NCBI RefSeq assembly: GCF_900115095.1
Contig: NZ_FOVH01000006.1
Coordinates: 124,001 to 188,000 of the forward strand
DNA: 64,000 nt
Reading direction: 5' to 3'
Source: Actinomadura madurae
GTDB taxonomy: Bacteria > Actinomycetota > Actinomycetes > Streptosporangiales > Streptosporangiaceae
In this document: one piece after another, positions 35,752 to 43,298 of the stretch
Numbering within the stretch: the stretch's first letter is position 1
Layout: each line of letters begins with the position of its first letter
The notes under the pieces: model-generated
The model's input: the letters and a program-made list of their open reading frames with translations, nothing else
What the model was told of the DNA's origin: nothing
The model's database searches: none
Translations under genes and position numbers: made by a program

Positions 35752-37961
35752 TCCCCGACTTCACCGAGATCGAGCTCGGGACGGCGCCCCCCGCCGACGG
35801 CGCCGCCAAGCGGTGGCGCGCCGCGGTCGCCGACGCCACGGGCGCCGACCCCGACGCCCAGACCTGGCAGACCCCGGAGGGCATCGGCGTCAAACCCCTG
35901 TACACCGGCGACGACCTGGCCGGGCTCGACTTCCTCGACACCTACCCGGGCATCGCGCCCTTCCTGCGCGGCCCCTACCCGGCGATGTACGCGACGCAGC
36001 CGTGGACGATCCGGCAGTACGCCGGCTTCTCCACCGCCGAGGAGTCCAACGCCTTCTACCGCCGCAACCTCGCGGCGGGGCAGAAGGGCCTGTCGGTCGC
36101 GTTCGACCTGGCCACGCACCGCGGCTACGACTCCGACCACCCCCGCGTGGCCGGGGACGTCGGCATGGCGGGGGTGGCGATCGACTCCATCTACGACATG
36201 CGGCAGCTCTTCGACGGCATCCCGCTGGACGAGATGAGCGTGTCGATGACCATGAACGGCGCCGTCCTGCCCGTCCTGGCGCTCTACATCGCGGCGGCCG
36301 AGGAACAGGGGGTGAAGCCGGAGGCGCTGGCGGGGACCATCCAGAACGACATCCTCAAGGAGTTCATGGTCCGCAACACCTACATCTACCCGCCGCAGCC
36401 GTCGATGCGGATCATCTCCGACATCTTCGCGTTCACCTCGCAGCGGATGCCGAAGTACAACTCCATCTCGATCTCCGGCTACCACATCCAGGAGGCCGGC
36501 GCCACCGCCGACCTGGAGCTGGCCTACACCCTCGCCGACGGCGTCGAGTACATCCGCGCCGGCCGCGACGCCGGCCTGGACATCGACGCGTTCGCGCCCC
36601 GGCTGTCGTTCTTCTGGGCGATCGGCATGAACTTCTTCATGGAGGTCGCCAAGCTCCGCGCCGCCCGGCTGCTGTGGGCGCGGCTGGTGAAGACGTTCGG
36701 GCCGCGCAACCCCAAGTCGCTGTCGCTGCGGACGCACTCGCAGACGTCCGGCTGGTCCCTCACCGCGCAGGACGCCTTCAACAACGTCGCCCGCACCTGC
36801 GTCGAGGCCATGGCCGCGACGCAGGGCCACACCCAGTCGCTGCACACCAACGCGCTGGACGAGGCCCTCGCCCTGCCGACCGACTTCTCCGCCCGGATCG
36901 CCCGCAACACCCAGCTGCTCCTCCAGCAGGAGTCCGGGACGACCCGCACCATCGACCCGTGGGGCGGCAGCGCCTACGTCGAGCGGCTCACCTACGACCT
37001 CGCGCGCCGCGCCTGGGGCCACATCACCGAGGTCGAGCAGGCCGGCGGCATGGCCAGGGCGATCGACGAGGGGCTGCCCAAGCTGCGCATCGAGGAGGCC
37101 GCCGCCCGCACCCAGGCGCGCATCGACTCCGGCCGGCAGCCCGTCGTCGGCGTCAACAAGTACCGCCCGGACACCGAGCAGGAGATCGAGGTCCTCAAGG
37201 TCGACAACGCGGCGGTCCGGGCGCAGCAGATCGACAAGCTCCGCCGGCTGCGCGAGGAGCGCGACGAGGAGGCGGCGCGGTCCGCGCTGGAGGCGCTGAC
37301 CCGCGCCGCCGGGGCCGCCGAGGACGGCACCCGGGCGCGCGGCCTGGAGCACAACCTCCTCGCCCTCGCCATCGACGCCGCCCGCGCCAAGGCGACCGTC
37401 GGCGAGATCTCCGGCGCCCTGGAGAAGGCGTACGGGCGGCACGCCGCGCAGATCCGTACGATCTCCGGTGTGTACCGGGAGGAGGCCGGGCGGGTGTCGA
37501 GCATCGAGAAGGCGCGGGCCGCGACCGCCGCGTTCGCGGAGGCCGAGGGCCGCCGCCCGCGCATCCTCGTCGCCAAGATGGGGCAGGACGGCCACGACCG
37601 CGGCCAGAAGGTGATCGCGACCGGGTTCGCCGACCTCGGCTTCGACGTCGACGTCGGCCCGCTGTTCCAGACCCCGGCCGAGGTCGCCCGCCAGGCCGTC
37701 GAGGCCGACGTGCACATCGTGGGCGTCAACTCCCTCGCCGCGGGCCACCTCACGCTGGTGCCCGCGCTGCGCGAGGAGCTGGCCGCGCTGGGCCGCGACG
37801 ACATCATGATCGTGGTCGGCGGGGTCATCCCGCCCGGCGACTTCGCCGAGCTGCGCGCCGCCGGCGCCGCGGCGATCTTCGGGCCCGGCACCGTCCTCGC
37901 GGACGCGGCGGCCGGCCTGCTGGACGAGCTGTCCGCCGCGCTGGGGCACGCCGCCACGTGA
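35748..37961 (+). CDS. mutB: Methylmalonyl-CoA mutase large (alpha) catalytic subunit
   Basis: 737 aa. TIM-barrel with the substrate tyrosine region PAMYATQPWTIRQYAGFSTAEESN and RTHSQTSGWSLTAQD; C-terminal B12 domain with KMGQDGHDRGQKVIATGFADLG (DxHxxG lower axial histidine motif) and HIVGVNSLAAGH. It interconverts (R)-methylmalonyl-CoA and succinyl-CoA with adenosylcobalamin, in propionate/odd-chain catabolism or, in reverse, to supply methylmalonyl-CoA for polyketides. No riboswitch was recognised upstream. Confidence 0.97.
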   Translation: MIPDFTEIELGTAPPADGAAKRWRAAVADATGADPDAQTWQTPEGIGVKPLYTGDDLAGLDFLDTYPGIAPFLRGPYPAMYATQPWTIRQYAGFSTAEESNAFYRRNLAAGQKGLSVAFDLATHRGYDSDHPRVAGDVGMAGVAIDSIYDMRQLFDGIPLDEMSVSMTMNGAVLPVLALYIAAAEEQGVKPEALAGTIQNDILKEFMVRNTYIYPPQPSMRIISDIFAFTSQRMPKYNSISISGYHIQEAGATADLELAYTLADGVEYIRAGRDAGLDIDAFAPRLSFFWAIGMNFFMEVAKLRAARLLWARLVKTFGPRNPKSLSLRTHSQTSGWSLTAQDAFNNVARTCVEAMAATQGHTQSLHTNALDEALALPTDFSARIARNTQLLLQQESGTTRTIDPWGGSAYVERLTYDLARRAWGHITEVEQAGGMARAIDEGLPKLRIEEAAARTQARIDSGRQPVVGVNKYRPDTEQEIEVLKVDNAAVRAQQIDKLRRLREERDEEAARSALEALTRAAGAAEDGTRARGLEHNLLALAIDAARAKATVGEISGALEKAYGRHAAQIRTISGVYREEAGRVSSIEKARAATAAFAEAEGRRPRILVAKMGQDGHDRGQKVIATGFADLGFDVDVGPLFQTPAEVARQAVEADVHIVGVNSLAAGHLTLVPALREELAALGRDDIMIVVGGVIPPGDFAELRAAGAAAIFGPGTVLADAAAGLLDELSAALGHAAT

Positions 37962-38944
37962 GCGCGCCGGGCCTGGAGGACTACGCGGCCGGGGTGCTGG
38001 ACGGGTCGCGGGCGTGGATCGCGCGGGCGATCACCCTCGTGGAGTCGGCCCGGCCCGACCACCGGGAGCTGGCGCAGAAGCTGCTCGTCGAGCTGACCCC
38101 GCACGCCGGGAACGCCCGCCGCGTCGGGATCACCGGCGTGCCCGGGGTCGGCAAGTCCACGTTCATCGACGCGCTCGGCACCCGCCTGACGGGGGAGGGC
38201 CACCGGGTCGCGGTGCTCGCCGTCGACCCGTCCTCCACCCGGACGGGCGGCAGCATCCTCGGCGACAAGACCCGGATGCAGCGGCTCGCCGCCGACCCGG
38301 GCGCGTTCATCCGCCCCTCGCCGACGGCCGGGACGCTCGGCGGCGTCGCCAAGGCCACCCGCGAGGCGATGGTCGTCATGGAGGCCGCCGGGTACGACGT
38401 CGTCCTCGTCGAGACGGTCGGCGTCGGGCAGTCCGAGACGACGGTCGCCGAGATGGTCGACTCCTTCCTGTTCCTCACCCTCGCCCGTACCGGCGACCAG
38501 CTTCAGGGCATCAAGAAGGGCGTCCTGGAACTGGCGGACGTCATCGCCGTCAACAAGGCCGACGGCGAGCACGCGATGGAGGCCAAGCGCGCCGCACGCG
38601 AGCTGTCAGGGGCGCTGCGGCTGCTGCGCAGCGACGAACGCTCCCGCGCCATCCCGGTTCTGACCTGCAGCGCCAAGGAGGGCACCGGCCTGGACGAGGT
38701 GTGGGAGAAGCTCGTCGAGCACCAGGAGCGGCTCCGCGAGTCCGGCGAGCTGGAGGCGCGGCGGCGCCGCCAGCAGGTCGGGTGGACGTGGGCTCTGGTG
38801 CGCGACCGGCTCCTGTCCGACCTGCACGGGCACCCGGGCGTCAGGGGGATGGCGCCCGGGCTGGAGCGGGAGGTCGCCGAGGGGACCCTGACGCCCGCGC
38901 TCGCCGCCGAGCGCATTCTGGAGGCGTTCTCGCGGGACCGCTGA
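37958..38944 (+). CDS. meaB: MeaB/ArgK-family GTPase chaperone of methylmalonyl-CoA mutase
   Basis: 328 aa, GTG start coupled to the mutB stop. G-domain: GITGVPGVGKSTFIDAL (P-loop), DPSSTRTGGSILGDKTRM, VETVGVGQSETTVA, and VNKADGEH (G4 motif). It protects and reloads MutB with adenosylcobalamin. The mutA-mutB-meaB order is the classical one. A new transcription unit begins about 80 bp after its stop. Confidence 0.95.
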   Translation: MSAPGLEDYAAGVLDGSRAWIARAITLVESARPDHRELAQKLLVELTPHAGNARRVGITGVPGVGKSTFIDALGTRLTGEGHRVAVLAVDPSSTRTGGSILGDKTRMQRLAADPGAFIRPSPTAGTLGGVAKATREAMVVMEAAGYDVVLVETVGVGQSETTVAEMVDSFLFLTLARTGDQLQGIKKGVLELADVIAVNKADGEHAMEAKRAARELSGALRLLRSDERSRAIPVLTCSAKEGTGLDEVWEKLVEHQERLRESGELEARRRRQQVGWTWALVRDRLLSDLHGHPGVRGMAPGLEREVAEGTLTPALAAERILEAFSRDR

Positions 38945-39022
38945 GCCCGGTTCCCGGCGTCCGAAACCACGGGTTAACCAGGGTCGCGGTCGCCGCGGAC
39001 GGGGATCGGGTACAAAAGTCGG

Positions 39023-40009
39023 ATGGACGTCATCGCGCTCGATGATCCGACCGACGCGCAGATCCGGCAGTGGCACGACGTGCTGGCCGCCGTCCACGCC
39101 GCCGACCCGGCGGCGGAGCCGGCGCCCGACCCGGAGCTGACGGCGCGGCGGCTGCTCGGCGCCGAGGCCGGGTCGCGGCAGCGGCTGTGGGCCGGCGCCG
39201 ACGGAGGCGCACCGGTCGCGGTGGCGGCGCTCCGGCTGCCCGGGGCGCCCGGCGCGGGACGCCCCGGCGAGATCGACATCCGGGTCCGCCCGGAGCACCG
39301 CCGGCGCGGGTTCGGCAGCCGGCTGCTCGCCGTCGCCGCCGAGGGGCTGCGCGCGGACGCGCGCACCGGCGTGATCGCGCAGGTCCTCGCGGGCACGCCC
39401 GCCGTCCCTTTCCTGGAGTCGCACGGCTTCGAGTGCGTGCTGACCCTGCGCGGCCTGCTGCTGCGGCTGGACGACGTGCCCGCCGCTCGCGTCGAGGGAC
39501 TGCTGGCCGCGGCGCCCGAGGGCTACCGGCTCGTCCGCTGGCGGGGCGCGGCCCCGGACGAGCACGCCGCCGCCCTCGCCCGCGCCAAGCACGCCATGGC
39601 GGACTTCGCCGAGTACGAGGGGACGCCCTGGGACGCGCACCGCGTCCGCGAGATGGCCGAGATCGTCGCCAAGCGCGGCGATGACCTGTACACCGTCGCC
39701 GCCGTCACCGGTGACGTCGTCGCCGGGTTCACCGAGGTCGTGGTGCCGGCCGGGGCCGCCGGCCGCGCCGCGCAGTACGACACGGCCGTCGTGCCGGAGC
39801 ACCGGGGGCGCCGGATCGGCATCTGGGTCAAGGCGGCGATGCTGCGCTGGCTGGCGGAGGAACGCCCCGAGGTCCGGGAAATCGAAACGGACAATTCCGG
39901 CGACAACGCCCACATGCTCGCCGTCAACGAGGAACTCGGCTTCCGGGTCGAACGCGAGTCCCTGGAATACCTGGCCCCCGTCGCCGCCCTGCCCGCCCCC
40001 GGCCGCTGA
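39023..40009 (+). CDS. Tandem-GNAT N-acetyltransferase
   Basis: 328 aa with two GNAT folds, like MshD-type enzymes. Motif A of the first: IDIRVRPEHRRRGFGSRLL; of the second: DTAVVPEHRGRRIGIWVKAAML. MSNEKs are not obvious and key residues for mycothiol substrate cannot be assigned. Only the second domain may be active, as in MshD. Single gene. Confidence 0.85.
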   Translation: MDVIALDDPTDAQIRQWHDVLAAVHAADPAAEPAPDPELTARRLLGAEAGSRQRLWAGADGGAPVAVAALRLPGAPGAGRPGEIDIRVRPEHRRRGFGSRLLAVAAEGLRADARTGVIAQVLAGTPAVPFLESHGFECVLTLRGLLLRLDDVPAARVEGLLAAAPEGYRLVRWRGAAPDEHAAALARAKHAMADFAEYEGTPWDAHRVREMAEIVAKRGDDLYTVAAVTGDVVAGFTEVVVPAGAAGRAAQYDTAVVPEHRGRRIGIWVKAAMLRWLAEERPEVREIETDNSGDNAHMLAVNEELGFRVERESLEYLAPVAALPAPGR

Positions 40010-40104
40010 CCGGGCGCCCGCCGCCTCCCCTCTGCCCCGGTTTCGCGCCCGCCGGGCGGAAAATGCGTTGCCCGTGCCACCGGTGTATCGGCACTCTGAT
40101 GGAG

Positions 40105-40129
40105 GCCTTCCGGGAAAAGCCCGGAAGGC
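40105..40129. terminator. Hairpin between GNAT gene and tRNA-Asn
   Basis: Perfect 10-bp arms GCCTTCCGGG and CCCGGAAGGC with loop AAAAG, 19 bp before the tRNA. It probably ends the upstream gene, although it might also act in tRNA leader processing. Confidence 0.6.
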
Positions 40130-40147
40130 GGAGAATTGCCGGAGCAT

Positions 40148-40218
40148 TTCCTCGTGGTTCAACGGCGGAACGCCGCACTGTTAATGCGGATATCCAGGTT
40201 CGAATCCTGGCGGGGGAG
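40148..40218 (+). tRNA. tRNA-Asn (anticodon GTT)
   Basis: 71 nt that folds completely: acceptor TTCCTCG with CGGGGGA (two T-G pairs), D stem GTTC/GAAC, anticodon stem CCGCA/TGCGG around CTGTTAA (anticodon GTT), 4-nt variable loop, T arm CCAGG TTCGAAT CCTGG, discriminator G. CCA is not encoded. The two G-U pairs in the acceptor and the small D loop are unlike the usual actinobacterial asparagine tRNA. The HNH gene follows at +26. Confidence 0.9.
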
Positions 40219-40243
40219 CGGCACGGGCAGAGGAGGTGACCCG

Positions 40244-40684
40244 GTGAACGTGCTCGTCCTGAACGCGTCGTACGAGCCATTCCAAAGGGTGGACCTGCGG
40301 CACGCCATCCGGATGCTGGTGCGCGAGGTGGCGGTCGTCGAGGAGGCGGAGGAGGGCCGCACCTTCGGCCGCTTCCCGGTGCCGCGGGTCCTGCGGCTCG
40401 TCCGGTACGTCGCGATGCGCTGGCGCCACGGCCGGCGCCCGCCGTGGAGCAAGCGCGGCGTGTACCTGCGCGACAGGGGCACCTGCTGCTACTGCGGCAA
40501 GCGCGGGAACACGATCGACCACGTCCACCCGCAGTCGCGCGGCGGCGGCGACACCTGGGAGAACACGGTCCTGTCGTGCGGCAGGTGCAACAACCGCAAG
40601 GGGGACCGCACGCTCGCCGAGGCCGGCCTGCGGCTGCTGTCCGAGCCGCGGGTGCCGCGCTGGGAGGAGCTCGTCGGCATCTGA
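40244..40684 (+). CDS. HNH endonuclease
   Basis: 146 aa, GTG start with an ideal AGGAGGTGA. N-terminus NVLVLNASYEPFQRV and the HNH core: CCYCGKRGNTIDHVHPQSRGG (zinc cysteines C-x2-C, then DHVHP as the His pair) and WENTVLSCGRCNNRKGDRTL with the second C-x2-C. This is the compact HNH family conserved widely in actinobacteria, not a homing or phage nuclease by context. Its ribosome site begins 13 bp after the tRNA, so they may share a transcript. A strong hairpin ends the unit. Confidence 0.93.
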   Translation: MNVLVLNASYEPFQRVDLRHAIRMLVREVAVVEEAEEGRTFGRFPVPRVLRLVRYVAMRWRHGRRPPWSKRGVYLRDRGTCCYCGKRGNTIDHVHPQSRGGGDTWENTVLSCGRCNNRKGDRTLAEAGLRLLSEPRVPRWEELVGI

Positions 40685-40710
40685 CGGGCCGCCCGGCGCG
40701 TGGCGGGGAC

Positions 40711-40744
40711 CAGGGGTCGGACCGCTTCGGTGGTCCGGCCCCTG
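40711..40744. terminator. Hairpin after the HNH gene
   Basis: 13-bp arms CAGGGGTCGGACC and GGTCCGGCCCCTG (one G-T pair), loop GCTTCGGT. It lies 27 bp after the HNH stop and is the clearest terminator for the tRNA-HNH unit. Confidence 0.78.
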
Positions 40745-40872
40745 AATCTTGTACCGTGACATCTTTCAGTAGCCTACGTGTGACTCTGTGTGTTTTCTGA
40801 AGCTTCTGAGGCTAAATGGGTGATTGTGGTAGCGTGCCGCCAATCTTGAGCTTTGTTATCTAGGAGAGATCT

Positions 40873-41892
40873 GTGGCGGCCCTCGATCCACTCGGCAGGA
40901 CGGCACGCCCCTCGCGCGGGCGCACGGCGGCGCGGCGCCTCACGGCGATCGCCCTCGCGGCGGGCCTCTCGGCGGCGCTGCCGCCGGTGTCCGGAAGCGC
41001 CGCGGGGCTTCCCCAGGAACCCAAGGACCTGAAGAAGGAGTACGCCAAGCTCAAGGCGCGCTCCGAGAAGCTGTCCAAGGAGTACCGGGGCGAGCTGGTC
41101 TCCCTCGAGGAGGCGAAGAAGGCCGCCGAGCGCGCCGGCGCGGACGCCTCCCAGACCGGCCGGGAGTACGAGGCCGCCCGCACCAGCGTGGCCCGGCTCG
41201 CCTCCACCACCTACATGACCGGCCGGCTCGACACGATCCCGATGGTCTCCTCGGCCGAGCCGTCCGCCGCCGTCCGCGACGCCGCGGTCCTGGAGCACAT
41301 CAGCCGCAACAACGGCCGCCGCATCCAGAGCCTGCAGGCCCTGAACGCCAAGGCGACCCAGTCGCAGGAGGCGGCGAAGAAGAAGCTGGCCGAGGTCAAG
41401 AAGGAGCTCGACGACCTGGAGGGCCAGCGCGCCCGCGTCAAGAAGCTGCTCGCCAAGTACAAGCCCGAGGTGACCCGCACGAGCGTCCCCGGCGGCGGCC
41501 GCCCCGACGGGGCGACCGGCACCAAGTCGCCCATCGTCGGCAACTCCATGACCTCGCGGATGCGCAACGTCCTGGTGGAGATCGACGGGAAGTTCGGCCC
41601 GTTCCCCACCATCGGCTGCTCGCGCCCCGGCGACCCCCAGGACCACGGCTCCGGCACGGCCTGCGACTTCATGGAGAGCACCGGCGGCAAGATGCCGAGC
41701 GCGTCCGCCCAGGCCCACGGCGACCGCGTCGCCCAGTTCGTGATCGACAACGCGTCCCGCCTGGGCATCAAGTACGTCATCTGGAAGCAGCGCATCTACG
41801 ACATGCGCGGCAGCGGCGGCTGGCGCCAGATGGAGGACCGGGGCAGCATCACGCAGAACCACTTCGACCACATCCACGTCTCCGTCCTCTGA
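40873..41892 (+). CDS. Secreted coiled-coil protein with C-terminal catalytic-like domain
   Basis: 339 aa, GTG start with AGGAGAG upstream. Signal peptide (RLTAIALAAGLSAALPPVSGSAA), then coiled coil from ~50 to ~200 (EPKDLKKEYAKLKARSEKLS; QEAAKKKLAEVKKELDDLEG), then a ~110-residue globular domain: GCSRPGDPQDHGSGTACDFM and NHFDHIHVSVL. The HG..CD..HxHxH-like residues recall the ARB_07466-type domain of D-Ala-D-Ala peptidase-like proteins. It likely acts at the cell wall with its helices as spacer or partner-binding part. The upstream region (40745-40872) is AT-rich, the probable promoter. Confidence 0.82.
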   Translation: MAALDPLGRTARPSRGRTAARRLTAIALAAGLSAALPPVSGSAAGLPQEPKDLKKEYAKLKARSEKLSKEYRGELVSLEEAKKAAERAGADASQTGREYEAARTSVARLASTTYMTGRLDTIPMVSSAEPSAAVRDAAVLEHISRNNGRRIQSLQALNAKATQSQEAAKKKLAEVKKELDDLEGQRARVKKLLAKYKPEVTRTSVPGGGRPDGATGTKSPIVGNSMTSRMRNVLVEIDGKFGPFPTIGCSRPGDPQDHGSGTACDFMESTGGKMPSASAQAHGDRVAQFVIDNASRLGIKYVIWKQRIYDMRGSGGWRQMEDRGSITQNHFDHIHVSVL

Positions 41893-41902
41893 CGGCGCGC
41901 CC

Positions 41903-42040
41903 TTCGACATCGAGCAGCCGTACGGCCCGCTGATCGAGACGACCCCCCGGGCCGCCTCCTGGAACGTCCGGGTCCGGTATGGCCCTGGGAGCGGCGCGAG
42001 AAGGCGATTCTCGGCCGGTCGGGCGAGCGGAGGCTCGGCG
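41903..42040 (+). pseudogene. Remnant of an endonuclease/exonuclease/phosphatase-family gene
   Basis: No start codon, no ribosome site. One frame reads EQPYGPLIETTPRAASWNVRVRYG, and the +1 frame continues PWERREKAIL. Together they match the N-terminus of the actinomycete EEP family (pattern: TWNxWWRYGPWExREAAI). The pieces need a frameshift, and the catalytic rest is missing. It appears to be a decayed 5' fragment in the 235-bp gap behind the coiled-coil gene. Confidence 0.5.
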
Positions 42041-42127
42041 GCGCCGGCGGTACCGACGCGGGCCTGGCGGTGCACGCGCGGGCCGACGGACCCCGCGGCC
42101 GCGCCCGGCCCGGCACGCCGACCTGCG

Positions 42128-43183
42128 CTACTGAGCCGGAAGGTCCACGGTGGTGCCCTCGCGGGCGGAGCGGGCGGCGGCCTCGATGACCTCCAGGCCG
42201 GTGATCGCGTCCACGAGGGTGACCGGGGGCGGCGCGTCCTCCCGCAGGCTGCGCAGGACCCTCGCGTAGAAGTCGTGGTAGGCGCCGGGGGCGGTGGCCT
42301 CCGGAGCCGTGCCGCCGGGGGTGCCGAGCAGGCCGTACGACTCCGGCGCGGCGATGCCGTAGCCGGGGTCCTTCGGGGTCAGGCCCTCGTGGAGCTGCTC
42401 CTCCTGGACGTCCATGCCCGAGACCGTGTACGACGCGCGGCTGCCGAGGACCCGGAAGCGCGGGCCGAGTTGCGCGGCGGTCGCGCTCATCCACAGGTGG
42501 GAGCGGGTGCCGCCCGGGTGGGAGAGGGCGACGAACACGTCGTCGGGGGCGACGGCGCCGGGGCGGCGGGTGTCGACCTCGGCGTAGACCCGCGTGGGGC
42601 GGCCGAACAGGGTGACCGCCTGGTCGATGAGGTGCGAGCCGAGGTCGAACAGGATGCCGCCCGCGTCCCGCGGGTCGACGCTCTCCTTCCAGCCGTCCTT
42701 CACCCGCGGCCGCCAGCGCTCGAACCGGGACTCGAAGCGCTGGACGTCGCCGAGCGCGCCCGAGGCCGCCAGCCGCGACACCGTCCGGTAGTCGCCGTCC
42801 CAGCGGCGGTTGTGGAACGGGAACACCGGCAGGCCCCGCACGGCGCTCAGCGCGGCGAGGGACCGGGCGTCCGCGGCCGAGGCCGCGACCGGCTTGTCCA
42901 CGACGACCGGGACGCCCGCGGTCATCGCCGCCCGGGCCAGCGGGACGTGCTGCCGGTTCGGCGCGGTCACCACGACCAGGTCGTAGCCGCCCGGCGACCC
43001 CCACAGCCGGTCGGCGCCGTCGATCACCTCCGCCTCCGGGTAGCGCTCCCGCACGGCCCGCTGCCGCCGGGGGGCGCCGGTGACGACCGCGGCCAGCCGC
43101 ATCCCGGGGACGGAGGAGATCAGCGGGGCGTGGAACACCGCGCCGCCGGTGCCGTATCCGATCAGCGCAACTCGCAGGTCCAT
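42128..43183 (-). CDS. Gfo/Idh/MocA-family oxidoreductase
   Basis: 351 aa from MDLRVALIGYG. Rossmann motif GYGTGGAVFHAPLI (NAD(P)-binding), VVVDKPVAA (the EKP-equivalent Lys), and DAGGILFDLGSHLIDQA for the C-terminal sugar domain. It would oxidise or reduce a sugar or sugar derivative. No sugar-related neighbour; monocistronic. Confidence 0.9.
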   Translation of the reverse strand: MDLRVALIGYGTGGAVFHAPLISSVPGMRLAAVVTGAPRRQRAVRERYPEAEVIDGADRLWGSPGGYDLVVVTAPNRQHVPLARAAMTAGVPVVVDKPVAASAADARSLAALSAVRGLPVFPFHNRRWDGDYRTVSRLAASGALGDVQRFESRFERWRPRVKDGWKESVDPRDAGGILFDLGSHLIDQAVTLFGRPTRVYAEVDTRRPGAVAPDDVFVALSHPGGTRSHLWMSATAAQLGPRFRVLGSRASYTVSGMDVQEEQLHEGLTPKDPGYGIAAPESYGLLGTPGGTAPEATAPGAYHDFYARVLRSLREDAPPPVTLVDAITGLEVIEAAARSAREGTTVDLPAQ

Positions 43184-43298
43184 GCCACGATCATGACCGA
43201 TGGCGCCCGGCCCGGCGGGCGGCGGGGTCCGCCGCGTGGCGGATTCGCCGGTTCCACGTAGGCTTTTGTCCTGGACGTGCCATGACGAGGGGGACGTG

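Noticed and set aside
35813..37957. Long plus-strand extension of the meaB frame
   Set aside because: The upstream 715 residues lie antiframe to mutB, which has the B12 motif. The GTG at 37958 with family sequence is the true start.
40745..40872. Riboswitch or sRNA in the AT-rich leader of the coiled-coil gene
   Set aside because: No conserved fold could be recognised; only composition differs.
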